Source: Citrus sinensis (Eukaryota > Streptophyta > Magnoliopsida > Sapindales > Rutaceae). From it: 64,000 nt of DNA. A program made the position numbers and the translations under genes. The stretch spans positions 29,913,001-29,977,000 of the forward strand of contig NC_068564.1 in the NCBI RefSeq assembly GCF_022201045.2. The letters run 5' to 3'. Positions 1 through 12,200 of the stretch are shown piece after piece (position 1 is the first letter of the stretch; the number at the start of each line of letters is the position of its first letter). A model generated the notes under the pieces. The model searched no databases. It was not told the DNA's origin and saw only the letters and a program-made list of their open reading frames with translations.

Positions 1-931
1 CTTCAATCACTAGTTATCAATGAGATGTAAACAATAATTTTCTGCGTACTTTAGTGAGTTGTATTTAGCTTTTTATTTGTTTTTTCTTTATAGCTAAATC
101 GATGTAATTTGAGTAAAATTTTGTCTTCTAATTACATTTCTCATACTTTTTTAACAATTCGATGAATAATCAAGCTCATCATTTGCTATTGCTCACATAA
201 TAAATTCTTTGTATCAAACTATTTAAAAAAAAAATTGTTCTATCAATTATTCTCAACCAAATTGGCAGTGCTTTTCCTAGTTGACGCACACCCACCATCC
301 AAACTCAACGAAAAATAATAATAATTTAACGCAAAATCTAATCATAACACAGCTACATTTCCAGCAGGTGGAGGCAACAGAGCAAGTAGCAAGCTGGCCC
401 TAGAAAAAGCTGATCATTATTGTTTATTAATCAATTTCCCCGGCCAAGAAAAGTTTGGTAGCTAGCTTGTAAGAAATTAAGTAAAGAAAGCAACGTTAGG
501 CGGGTGAGCCCCTCACTCCCTCTCACTCCTCTTTTTTTTTTTTAATTATCCAATTAGGATTTCGGTAGTTTGCTTTTTTTTTTTGCATATGTATTTCAAT
601 TGATTGTGGTAGTTGGGTCTCCAGCCAAATGCCCTTAAAACTAAAAGTCAAGACTTGCACAATCCCATTTCAATTAAACTCATTGGACAAAACAAAAAAT
701 GAAATAAAATAAAATAAAAAGAAAGTCGCTTAGAATCATCAATGGTTACAACTTTACCAAATGGGAAGAACGGCTACACCAAACTCATCGGTCAATTCTC
801 ATCAAAATATCTCAACTCTCCAATGCGCGAAATTCCAATTGAAAGCTGTCGAGCCAACGTTGTGTAATTTTCCACGTGGAAGAAATGAAAGAAATTTTGT
901 TTCACGTGAGTGCTGACGAAGATACAAAGGA
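1..931. other. intergenic, no gene seen
   Basis: AT-rich non-coding DNA with short A and T runs (for example T runs near 531-542 and 577-585). No open frame with plausible codon content, no RNA gene and no element boundary was found. Confidence 0.6.
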
Positions 932-947
932 GACTCGATCGCAGGCT

Positions 948-1265
948 CTTTTTTTTTTTTTTGAATACTGTTATACACGACTGTAGGTATTACAATTAAT
1001 ATTTATAAACAGATTCTACAATTGGGACTTTCTTCGTGGCGTATACTCCTCTGAAGCGCTGCTCAAATTCTTCAAACCCTCTCAAATATTCGAGGGCTGT
1101 CCACTCTACTCACATTTCGTGAGGAATAGACTGGCTCCACTCAATTATTTGATAATTGAGGAAGGATTGTAACTAAGGCCCATAAATACTTTTATGGAGG
1201 CTCGAACCCTTGCACTCATTATTCTAAGTGCAAGGGTTCTCCCACTGGACCTAAAGCTCATTGGT
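948..1265 (-). mobile_element. tRNA-derived SINE with perfect target-site duplication
   Basis: A 318-bp insertion flanked by a perfect 16-bp direct repeat GACTCGATCGCAGGCT at 932-947 and 1266-1281. Read on the minus strand it opens with Pol III promoter-like boxes: an A-box-like TTTAGGTCCAGTGGG and, about 35 nt on, a B box GGGTTCGAGCCTC. It ends in a poly(A) tail, seen as a T run at 949-962. The boxes, tail and long duplication are the normal signature of a tRNA-derived SINE mobilised by a LINE. It has no coding capacity. The perfect duplication suggests a fairly recent insertion. A diverged relative lies directly beside it at about 1301-1537. Confidence 0.85.
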
Positions 1266-1300
1266 GACTCGATCGCAGGCTTTAAAATGAGATTAACAAT

Positions 1301-1537
1301 TTTTTTTTAATTATGTTATACATTGTTATTATATTACATTAAATATTATAATTAATATTTATAATCATACTATATAATTTAGATTACCGTCATATATTGA
1401 CACACTATCTATACTCAATTAATTGATAATTAAAAATATACTAAAATTAATTTTTATAAAACTCTTATAGAGATTCAACTTCTTACACCCAACATTATAA
1501 GTATAAAACTTCTCTCTTAGACCAAATACATGTTAGT
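1301..1537 (-). mobile_element. older, diverged SINE of the same family
   Basis: Same orientation and same order of segments as the element at 948-1265. A T run at 1301-1309 is followed by a stretch matching TTATACA...ACAATTAATATTTATAA of the younger copy, then an AATTAATTGATAATT segment, a decayed B box (GTTGAATCTC on the minus strand) and a degenerate A box near 1520-1530. It is more AT-rich and shorter than its neighbour. I could not find a clear target duplication, so the ends are approximate. The two lie about 20 bp apart. Confidence 0.6.
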
Positions 1538-1540
1538 GAG

Positions 1541-2686
1541 ATGGGCAAAATTTGAGACCCGACAAAAGAGTTCGAATGAACTCGTGACCGAGCAAACCGA
1601 TGATAAGAACTTTAAATTTTGTTACCTAAATAATGTAGGTATCTTCATATAATATCATGATTAACGGTTGTGCTTTCATCAACTAGAGCGTCAATTTTAA
1701 AACGTTCACTTGGTAGTTAATAATTGGCTGGTTAATAACACTTGCGTTTCTGATCTATAATAATGGACTGAAAAGCTTGATTGGACCACAATCCCAAATA
1801 TATACCCAAAAAATATATATATTTTTTGATGTGTAGAGATTTATTGCGACTTACATTTTAACCGCTCAAATTATCTATTCATTTATTCATTCAAATCTTG
1901 GTGCTATAAAATTATTAAAAACGTGTTCTTTTATGAAGTTATGAAGATTTTTTTTTTTATTTTTTTAATGGTATAACCCTAACATAAGATCCGATGTCCC
2001 CCAATTGAGGCAACCGGGGGAAAAAGAAAAAGAGTGTTATTAGTTGGGACGGTTTTCTGCTTGCAATTGAAGCAAAAGATGGACCAATTAGCTTTGTTTA
2101 GGATCAAAGACTGCTCATGTGAAAATTGTTAATTGCTTTATGAATCATGATGAAAAGGTCGTTGACTCGGTACAGAGCACTAAACATTATTAACGCATAA
2201 AATCTTCTCGTGATATCAGTGCGTCGTTTTTAGATGATTTGTGGGGGGCACCATTCGGGCATTGCAATTTAGTCCGTCCTTACTAAAATCTTTAGTGACT
2301 TTTCTTATACTCCAAGCGTCATCCAATCTTTTGCAGATTTTGCTTTTAATTTGTTGGGAGTTTGATTGTTGAACTTAATGTTGTTGGCTTGTAATTATCC
2401 CTATACACACTAATTATAACCTACTTAAAATCTAAGGTGCGACATCGTACATTAGCTCAAATATATATATATATATAATAAGATCCGAATAAATAAATTT
2501 ATTATGATTCAGATAAATATGTGTATTCTGTTAGGAGACTTAGCATAAGATTTATAAGTATCCAACTCAAAAAACTAATATTGAGTGGAGTGACTTATCT
2601 CTTTATAAATCCAGGTATCTTCCATTTTCTAACTAATTGGGACACAATTCAATAATTTCCCTGGACGAAACTACTGTCGGACTCCG
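1541..2686. other. intergenic, no gene seen
   Basis: AT-rich sequence with a short (TA)n tract near 2461-2477. No coding frame, RNA gene or bounded element is recognisable. Confidence 0.55.
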
Positions 2687-2698
2687 GTCCTTTCATCT

Positions 2699-3027
2699 TT
2701 TTTTTTTTTTTTTTTTTGCTAGAAAGATTTACTTTCATTAACAAAACTTTGAAAACAAGCACATGATTTAAGGAGGGAACGATCTCTTCCAAACACAAGA
2801 TCTGTCACTACCTAGGGCTATCTTAGCTAGTGCATGAGCACTTGCATTACAGTCTCTAGAGATATGTTGAATTTTTGCCCTGTTGTTAAGTGAGTTCATC
2901 TTTTTTTGAATTTTAGCTATATTCCAGAATATTTTCCGTTCTGCTGCTCTGCTTATGGAAGACAAAATCAAAGACTTCTTTGCAATCCGTCTCGACAATT
3001 AGAGGAAGCAAATCAGCTTCCATTGCA
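2699..3027 (-). mobile_element. 5'-truncated LINE fragment: RNase H end plus poly(A)
   Basis: A 329-bp insertion bounded by a perfect 12-bp direct repeat GTCCTTTCATCT (2687-2698 and 3028-3039). The end next to the left repeat is a T run (2699-2717), which is a poly(A) tail on the minus strand. Minus-strand translation gives two out-of-phase pieces that resemble the C-terminal plant LINE-type RNase H (RVT_3) domain: VETDCKEVFDFV, then HISRDCNASAHALAKIAL, and a final PP. The frame changes near 2930, so it is not functional. Truncation within the RNase H domain, a poly(A) tail and a target duplication together indicate a dead-on-arrival LINE insertion. Confidence 0.85.
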
Positions 3028-3292
3028 GTCCTTTCATCTAACACACTTGAATTGTTCCATCACCATATTCTGGTTATTAGAGTCTAGTTTTGATACAACT
3101 TATTGTGGGACTTAACATAAGATTTTTAAGTACCTAATTCAAAAGACTAATCTATTAAATAAAATGACTTACCTCTTTATAGGTCTAAATATATCTCTTT
3201 TTTTTTATTTAATGTGGGACACAACTCAGTATATTATTGTAGACATATAATCAAAATTACTTATTTATTTATAATTCTTTTTCTCGGATAAT

Positions 3293-3343
3293 AACTAGAG
3301 CTTTCCCTATCAAAAAAAAAAAAAAAAAAAAACTAGAGCTTTC
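3293..3343 (+). repeat. 13-bp duplication around a bare poly(A) insertion
   Basis: AACTAGAGCTTTC occurs at 3293-3305 and again at 3331-3343. Between the copies is only CCTATC followed by about 20 A. This looks like a target-site duplication around an extremely truncated retroinsertion, essentially a poly(A) tail. Slippage could also have shaped the A run. Confidence 0.6.
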
Positions 3344-3404
3344 AACTCGGTCCACGTGACACCAATTAACTGCCGCGCGCAATAACTTATCCAGTTATGT
3401 TGTC

Positions 3405-3470
3405 GCAAGAATGCGAGTTGAAAGACACAAGATTTTTGCAAGAATGCGGGTTAAAAGACGCAAGATTTAA
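3405..3470. repeat. 33-bp tandem duplication, two copies
   Basis: A 33-bp unit beginning GCAAGAATGCG starts at 3405 and again at 3438, with a few differences. Non-coding. Confidence 0.7.
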
Positions 3471-5250
3471 ACTCATTTGCAGCGAAATTTCGCATCATGT
3501 TCGCTTTTGTGGCTGATTCAACCTTCGAATTCGAGACGGTGGGTGTGGATCTTGGACTTTCGATTTGTTGTGCTGTGTTCGGATCTGTGCGGTTCGTTTC
3601 TTGCTTTAATTCTCCACCACATTTTTCGGTTGGTCGGTCCACGACCATTTTAATTTTATCCACTTGGTTGTACAAACCTTTAAAAACTCCTTTATCCAAA
3701 AAAAAAAAAAAAAAAAAAGATTTTAAAGATTAAAACTTTAACTTGCCGTATTTTTCAGAGGAGCAATTTTTTTGTCCCATGATAGAGTGAATAGAGATAT
3801 TTAAAAACGAGTTGGGGGAAGTCTAACACGACATGCACGAATCAAATTATCATCCATGATCCACACCTAATATCATTAGGTACGCCGATAATGCGCGTTT
3901 ATTTATTTATTTTTGGTGGGAAAAATTTAGTGTGTACGCAGCATGATTACAATTAAGTTTATGTTTAGTGTCTTGATGACGACGCGTGATTTAATTAATC
4001 AGACGTCACTCTCATACGCAATACCAACATCATGTCTTCGCCTACTTATAAAGCTATCCATGAGAGGTAAGAAGATGAAGCAAGATGCCAAAGTTCCGAG
4101 AATACTTGATATGCACACGGTATTATTCTTGAATCGATACATTCTTATAAATAAATAAATATATATATATATACACACACAAGGGGGCGAAGAGCCATCT
4201 CCTTTAATTTCATGGCTCAGAAAAGATGAATGCGACAGACAAATGCTCCAGGGAACATTTTGACGTCCAAAAAATATTTCTAGTTCCAGTGGGGGCGGGA
4301 ATAGTCAACAAACAATTTATTCTCCAATTTCACGTTGATGCCGACTGACGTATTTGAGGTGCATTCCGTTTGATGGACGCCGAATAATCTGGTCTCTGCA
4401 ACTTGTGATGGAAAGAAAAATCTTTTGGACCATCATTCGATCTAAACAGTTCATTTGGACTACTTGATTTTGACACATTTTTTTTTTCTTAAACTAAATA
4501 ATTTCTCAACGAGAAAAATCCGTTCGATGATCTTAAACTAATTCACTTTTCTTTTCGCATAGATTTATGTAGTTAAAGAGGCTTCGAGGTTTTTTGTTTC
4601 TTTATGTACGTACATTAGCGGAGGTTGAATTTAACAGATTCTGATAAAATTCTGGCGGCAGATCTGTGTAAATATATAGTAATGATATTAACCTTTAAAT
4701 TTGGTGTGTTTTGGACATACTAAATTGGGCTTCGAGTGAATGGAGAAACAACCAGTTTTTCGGTTTACATTTTGGGTTGGGTAATATATATTATTGGCCA
4801 CATTATAGGCAGCTTTGCAAAAAGCCTTAAAGAATTTGGTTGTCGTTTCTAATTAAGCAACTTTTAAAGCTTCTCCTTTTATTATTTTTTATCAACTAAT
4901 TAATTCCCTTTATATTACTTCGACCAACCCCGTACAAAATCAATTATAGAATTAAATTTAAGCTTGTATGAATGTGTGTGCGTGTAAATTTTTTTATTTT
5001 TTTTAAAAAAAGTTATTTTTACCTTTTTGCACTTGATTTCTTTGACCACCCTCCGGGTCTTGGATTTAAAGTTTTTAGAGTGATTGATTGATGATAAAAT
5101 GGGCTTTGACCTCACGAAGCCCATAAGCAGATCTCAACAAACTTTGATTGGAAAAGCCCATAAATAAAACCGATCCATTGGGAGCATTTAATTCACGCAC
5201 GTGGACAACACGAGAAGAGCCTTGCGAGTTTGCGATCCATCAATAATAGA
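3471..5250. other. intergenic, no gene seen
   Basis: AT-rich. Short open frames exist on both strands but lack recognisable domains or exon continuations. There is an A run at 3700-3718 with no detectable target duplication and a small (TA)/(CA) tract near 4159-4181. Nothing else is supported. Confidence 0.55.
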
Positions 5251-5302
5251 CTTTCCAATTCAAAATCGTTTGATTTGATGGTGCTCTCAGGTGCGCGCAC
5301 AG

Positions 5303-5363
5303 AACGGAAAAAGTAACAGAAAAGAATAATAATAATAACGAACAAAAACAAAAACTATCCGTT
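5303..5363 (+). promoter_or_regulatory. two MSA-core (AACGG) motifs upstream of the kinesin gene
   Basis: AACGG lies at 5303-5307, and its complement CCGTT at 5359-5363, a little upstream of the presumed 5' UTR of the kinesin gene. AACGG is the core of the M-phase-specific activator element bound by three-repeat MYB (MYB3R) factors, typical of plant G2/M genes including NACK kinesins. Only the 5-bp core is present, so this is suggestive. Confidence 0.4.
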
Positions 5364-5399
5364 ACTTCTCCTCCTCCTCCCACTCTGTGACTGTGAGTT

Positions 5400-6240
5400 T
5401 CGCCAAAACCCTTTTTGCTATTTCGCCATCTCAATCTCTCAGTTTCTTCACTTCTCTCATGTGTCCGTACGCTCCCAGGCGCCGCTCCGCTGACTAACTT
5501 CTTGAATCACGGCCGTCGTTCTTCAAGAACTCAGCGGCGCTCCTCTCTTGTTCAATCTTTCGATACTTTGACTTCTTTGTAAGTGCTGCATTTTCTTTCG
5601 TTGTTAGCGTTTCTAGTTTCAGGTGATTTTTGTTGCACCGTTAAAACAACCGCCGAAAATGGTATTTAAAAAAAGAAAAAGAAAAAGAAAACTCAAGTCG
5701 TGGAAATTTTATTTTATTTTGGTGCAGTAATTATTCATCGTTTTATTTTTTAATTTTTAATATATTATCTTTCGTTGTATTTTCAAGTGAAAATTTGTTG
5801 AACGTCTAATAAATTTCTTGATGCATTTTCCGATTATGGACGTATCTAACTTATTATTAGCTTGTTTATCATTTCAACGACTTAGTTCTTTTTAAAAAAA
5901 AAAAAAAGTTAAAGGGGAGACATTTAGTTAGAAGTTGAAAATTTACTACAATGAGTTTATTTTTTATTTTCTTGCCGAAGGACATAAATTGCTGATTAAT
6001 TACATGCTACAATTTTCTGTCCTGGAATCACAAAGTTATATTACTTTGTTTGAATCGATTCTTTTGTACATACAAGAATCAGTTGCTAAATTTGAATGAA
6101 GAATCGAAATTCTGTTGTGAACTTTATTTGGGTAGGAATAAGAAGTGAGAATTTTTTCAGCGACAGCAGCAATCATTCTAATGTTACAGTTAATGCTAAT
6201 GTATGACATATTCCATCTTTTGCAGAGGGCATAGTTTAGG
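5400..6240 (+). other. probable 5' leader and leader intron of the kinesin gene
   Basis: A pyrimidine-rich leader is followed by a good donor (CTTCTTT|GTAAGT near 5580) and an acceptor TTTTGCAG at 6218-6225. That leaves a 15-nt leader segment before the ATG at 6241. This is inferred from splice signals only; the transcription start is not determined. Confidence 0.5.
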
Positions 6241-9200
6241 ATGAAGATGGTAGGGACACCAGCTACACCATTATCTAAGATACAGAGGACCCCTGCATCT
6301 ACTCCTGGTGGTCCAAAAGTCCGTGAGGAGAAAATATTGGTAACTGTTCGTATGAGACCTTTGAGCCGGAGAGAGCAAGCTATGTATGACCTTCTTGCAT
6401 GGGATTGCCTTGATAACCACATGATTGTTTTCAAGAGTCCAAGTCATGAACGGCCCATCAACCCCTATACCTTTGGTATTCTTTCATTGTGTTTTTTGCT
6501 AGTTTGTGGTTTAAAGAGCAACCTGAGTTGATGTGACTAAGCTGGATTTTCGTCTGCTGTTATGCAATTCTGGCAGATAAAGTGTTTGATACTACGTGCT
6601 CGACTCAAAAAGTTTACGAAGAAGGGGCTAAGAATGTTGCTTTGTCTGTTCTAACAGGAATTAATGGTAACTACATATTTGTTTAGCTTTTGGCTATCAT
6701 ATGTGAACTTTTCTATGCTTTTGATCTTTTCTTCTGTATATGTTTCTATTCCCTTCTAAAGTTGCACAAATTTATTTTATTTTTGCAGCAACTATTTTTG
6801 CATATGGGCAGACTGGTAGTGGCAAAACATTCACTATGCGAGGAATAGCTGAAAATGCTGTTAATGACATTTACGAACACATAAAAAATGTAAGCTATAA
6901 ATTTTTCCATTTGCGTTAAATATTCTTGGCATCCTGTTGTTTCCAGTTCAAAAGATGCTGTATAGCTTAGCCTTCTGATTTTGGAAATATCATGTGGAAA
7001 CAAATACAGAATGCTACATACATTTTAAAATCACGAATTACATGATTTCTTATGGCATTTTAAGATCTCGTCAGGGAATTGTTATGTATGGAAATCATAA
7101 AAAGTTAGTTCTATTCGCTATTTATTTAGACTGATGATATTAGATAAAATTATTATAATATATTCTAGCATAGTGCAATAGCATAACTTCAAATAATTGG
7201 GATTATATACTAATGAGTTGAATACTCCTTTTCCTTTTCCAATGCTTAATTGTTAAGCTGAGAGTATACTCACTCCCAAAATGTTGCATCATTTAAACTT
7301 CTCAGAACCAAGAGAGGGACTTTATCTTGAAAATTTCTGCTCTGGAGATCTACAATGAGACTGTCATGGACTTGTTGAATTGTGAATCTGGTTCCCTGCG
7401 GCTTCTGGATGATCCTGAGGTATTTAAGTGAACTTTTTTCTTAATTAGAACAGAAATTGCATAAAGTTCTTTCATATTCCAATATTGATTCGTGTTCTTG
7501 ATGCTGTTTCATGCAGAAAGGAACCATTGTGGAAAAGCTAGTTGAAGAAGTTGTTCGGGACAGTCAACATTTGAGGCACTTAATTGGCATTTGTGAAGGT
7601 AACTGAACAATAATGTTTTCTTATAGTTAGAAGGTTTTAGGTATGTTAGTTCCAAATATTTGATGGCTTGTTGTTAGGATTATGTAACTGAGATGCTTGG
7701 CAAATCCGAGGAAGCATTCAAGCTCTTTCTTAAGAATGAAAGCTGTTGACATTCTGTGCTCTTCCTAAACTCTAAGTTGTACCCAGTACCCACCAGAAAA
7801 AGCTTGTCTATTCTATGTAGAGAGTAGAGTACTGTCACATACACTATAATTTTATCCAAAAGAAATTTTCTGTGATTTGTTTTCGATCTCATTTTAGAGT
7901 TAGTGAGAATTGGTTTCTAAATCTCTTACAATTGTTAAGAAAATTAGAACTCATTTTGCTTATGTGGTACAACATTGCTAGAGCCTGTACCTTCTTTCTT
8001 TGTTTATGACCTATAATTGGAAACATCTGTCTCTGCAGCTCAAAGGCAAGTGGGAGAAACTGCTTTAAATGATAACAGCTCAAGATCACATCAGATAATC
8101 AGATTGGTGAGTATTATTAGTGCACCATTTTAATTTTCTTAATATAGCTGGTATTGTAAACTTATTCATTGAACTTCTAAACTATGTCTGCTCCTCGTCT
8201 CTGCATCCTGTTTTTTCAGTGCCCTTCATTTTCTTTTGAGTAAACTTTGAATCTGTAGTCAGAGAATTCTATATATTTTGCTGGTTGTGAACCATACTGC
8301 CTCAGTGCAAGCACTTTTTACTGGTCAAATGGGGGGTCCTTACTTTCTTCGCACATGTTTTCTTCATTCAGTCTACTTATTGCTTTTTTCATCAATTGAA
8401 AAAGAAAATTCACTGACTCACATTATTCATAAGTTTATTGCTGCAATTGTTGGCTATATTACTCAATGAGACTTCGTTTGAGATCTCCCAATGTCCTAAA
8501 GTTTTGCTATTTTCTTTTTGTTCAAACTTCCATTCTTTACAAATCATATAGCTACTTAACATAGGAAATTTGCTTTTCCTGCCTATTCGTTACCTCAAGT
8601 ATGATAAAGGTCATTTATATGATAGGTTCTCAGGCATTTTCCAACTACATCTATTATTTATCTATAACCATGAGTTGTATTTCTTCTTTAGATGAAAATG
8701 CATATTCCTAACATCTTGTGCCGATGGGTCACATTTTATTTCAGACAATTGAGAGCAGTCTCCGGGAAAATTCAGGATGTGTGAAGTCTTTCTTAGCGAG
8801 TTTGGTATGTTATTTTTCCCCTATTTATGCTCTCTTGCCTAGTAGAGATTCATAACCAAAAAAAAAAAAAAGAAAGAATCTCAATCATAGATGGCAGTTC
8901 ATCTAGTTGATTGAAGTGCTGTGACTTTGCAGAACTTAGTAGACCTTGCTGGAAGTGAACGTGCCTCCCAAACAAATGCTGATGGTGTGAGACTCAAGGA
9001 AGGGAGTCATATTAATCGCAGCTTGTTGACGCTCACAACAGTGATCAGAAAGCTGAGGTGAGCTAGTGAAGAACAACCAAACACTGTGAATTTACGTCAG
9101 GGGCTTCAGCTTTTGTATATCCATTTATTCATATTTTCAGCCAGATAGTGATAAGCATCTATAATTATCTTAGTCGCTCTTTGTTCCTCCAAGAAGCATG

Positions 9201-12200
9201 TATTTGAAGTTCAAATTCGGCAAAGATCTAGTAGAATTCTAAATTGTTTTATATCATTATATGTCATTTGTATTGAGTTTTCTTGCATTGTCCTCTGGCT
9301 TATTGAATGGCATAGATTTGATTTAATTTTGGGAAGATCTCATGAAATTTGAGTTTTTGAATCGTTTCTGGTGCCAAAAACTAAAATAATAATAATTGAA
9401 AAAGACCTCTGAGATTCTGAACAATGGGATAGCTGGTATAATCAAGATGTAAAGTTGAACATGTACGAGTCTTGATTATGTTCTTAAAACAACCAAGCAG
9501 ACCATAAGACATTTGATTGATTTGCGTGAATTTAATCGGAGTTAAATGATATTGGTATTTATTTGTTCTTTCTATTTTTTTGGTGATATTTTACCCATAA
9601 CCATGACAATCGGAAATGACAGGCCTTAGATGTATATTTTGGTAGATATTTAAGTTCAGGGATCCCATGTCTTACTCAGTCTTTTCCTGTTTGCAGTGGT
9701 GGAAAAAGAATTGGTCACATACCATACAGAGATTCGAAACTTACTCGAATATTGCAGCACTCACTTGGTGGCAATGCTCGAACAGCCATTATATGTACTA
9801 TCAGTCCTGCTCTGAGCCATGTGGAGCAAACAAGGAATACGCTGTCCTTTGCGACGAGTGCAAAGGAAGTCACTAACAATGCCCAAGTGAACATGGTATA
9901 ATAACTGAGAGAATATACTTCGACACTTCATAGATTTTTATTTTATTTGTTAATATATGACACCGTCTCTAGACTTTCATAAATAGGAATAGGAGTGAGC
10001 CCTCCTTTTCTTTTTCCATCGTTTAGTGAGATTTTCCCATATTATGTCTGTTCATAAACAGCAACCTCAGTATAGTCATGTCACGAAGTATTGTAGTGTC
10101 TGATACTTACTAATCGATGGTCGACCATTGGAAAGTAAAATAACCAGTCTTAATCCGTGATGGTCTATGTCCCTACAGGTTGTTTCAGACAAGAGGCTGG
10201 TGAAGCAATTGCAGAAGGAAGTGGCCAGACTTGAAGCAGAGTTACGAAGTCCGGACCCTTCTTCTTCCTCATGCTTCAGATCTCTGTTAATGGAAAAGGA
10301 TTTGAAGATTCAACAGGTATATGTATTTCATAAGCAATAACACTGAAAAGACAGTTCTTCATATCGAGAGATGATTTGTATTACCTTGGACGATTTGATC
10401 ATAGACAGCTTTGAGACAGATTAAGCAACATTAGCTTATTCACCTTTACATTATATACTGGGAATTTCCATAAATTTGTGTTTTCTAAGTCAATTATCCC
10501 CATATATCTTCAAGAGCATAGATGCTTCCGCACTTTTCTTTTTTGATAAAATGCATATACATGGAATATAATCAACAATATGCTGCTTTCTCATTTTATG
10601 ACTATCACTTTAGTTTGATGTGTATGCTTATTCTTAAGAAAAGTATGGTTGTAATCTTCTCCTTATTAGGAGCAATTATGTGTTTCAATTTCATTTGGAA
10701 ACAAAAGCAATAACTGAAGAGAAATACTTTCTTCGTTCTCTTTTTAATATTTGTTTTCTACTCACTGAACAAATATTTAATTGCAGCTTGAGAGGGAAGT
10801 TAAAGAGCTAAAGCGTCAGAGAGACCTTGCACAACCCCAGTTTGAAAGGAAAGCACACAAGGAACCTAAGGTACGGTAGTAATAATAAAAATCTATTCTA
10901 AATTATTCCCTTCCTCCAACTTAGCTTACTGAACTTGGAGGGTTTGAACCAGTGTGGTCCTTCGACTCAAACAGCAAGGTGTCTTTCTTTTCCTGTTGAG
11001 AATGAATCATTGCCAGAAAAATCTGTCCCAGATACTCAGCCTAGAAATAAAGTTGGAAAACGAGCAATGGTGGGGCAGTCGGTTACTTCAACGGATCCAT
11101 CTATGCTTGTGCATGAAATTCGAAAGCTTGAGCAGCGCCAGAGGCAGCTTGGTGAGGAAGCAAATCGAGCACTTGAAGTACTTCATAATGAGGTTACTTC
11201 CCACAGATTGGGGAGTCGAGAAACTGCTGACACCATAGTGAGGCTGTTGTCTGAAATTAAGGACATACAAGAAGTTAGCACAATTCCTGAAGATATTGTT
11301 ATTGGAAATAAGGCCAACCTGAAGGAAGAGCTCACTCGGTTGAACTCTCAAGGGAGTGCAATTGCATCTTTAGAAAGAAAGCTTGAGAATGTTCAGAAAT
11401 CCATAGACACGCTTGCCTTATCTTTTCCAAATAGTGATGAGACTGTAGAGTTTAAGACGTTCAAGACCCAAATCAAGAAAAAGAAAACTCGCCCTTTCTC
11501 CATGAGCAACAGTGCAAACATGCAAAACATAATACGTTCTCCTTGTTCACCGCTTTCCTCTTCTCGGAAGGTAATGGACCACGAGAATGAGAATAAGGCC
11601 CCTGACAACAGTATCTTGTCTCGTGGCAATACATTACCTCAGTCATTTGCTGATACTCCGCCGAAGAATGATAATGGCAATATCTCATCTAGGGAAGGAA
11701 CTCCTGCATCACAGAAAACAAATTCTGTTGATGTGAAGAAAATGCAGAGGATGTTCAAGAATGCAGCTGAGGAGAATATACGTAGCATTAGATCTTATGT
11801 TACTGAGTTAAAAGAAAGGGTAGCAAAGCTACAATATCAAAAGCAGCTTCTCGTTTGTCAGGTTAGAACCATATATACATGGACTCATTTTCTTATATCT
11901 TTATTTACTATTTCAATCTCAGCAAGATATTCATAATGCTTTTTTGGGTTTGAATTAACGAGCAACATAACATAAGTCAGTGTAGAATCAATTTGGCATA
12001 AAGTTTCTGGCTCTTTCATTCACCCTGGCTCTAATTTTTAACTGTTTTTCCTATCCGAAAAGACTGAAGTATTGTAAAACTCATAAAAAAATTTAAAAGG
12101 CTTTAAGTTTGACTCATGATAATAAATATGAATTATTGTGGACTTTATGATTTTATTATTGATAAACGAAAACAAACTATTCTGGCTATAAATACTTGAT

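Noticed and set aside
3451-3733. Overlapping 80-codon frames next to an A run at 3700-3718
   Set aside because: They have no recognisable domain. A retroinsertion was considered, but no target duplication flanks the A run.
10935-10940. Starting the large kinesin exon at the upstream AG (10923-10924)
   Set aside because: That acceptor gives a frame reading into a stop soon after. The AG at 10939-10940 keeps phase with the preceding exon and yields family-like sequence.
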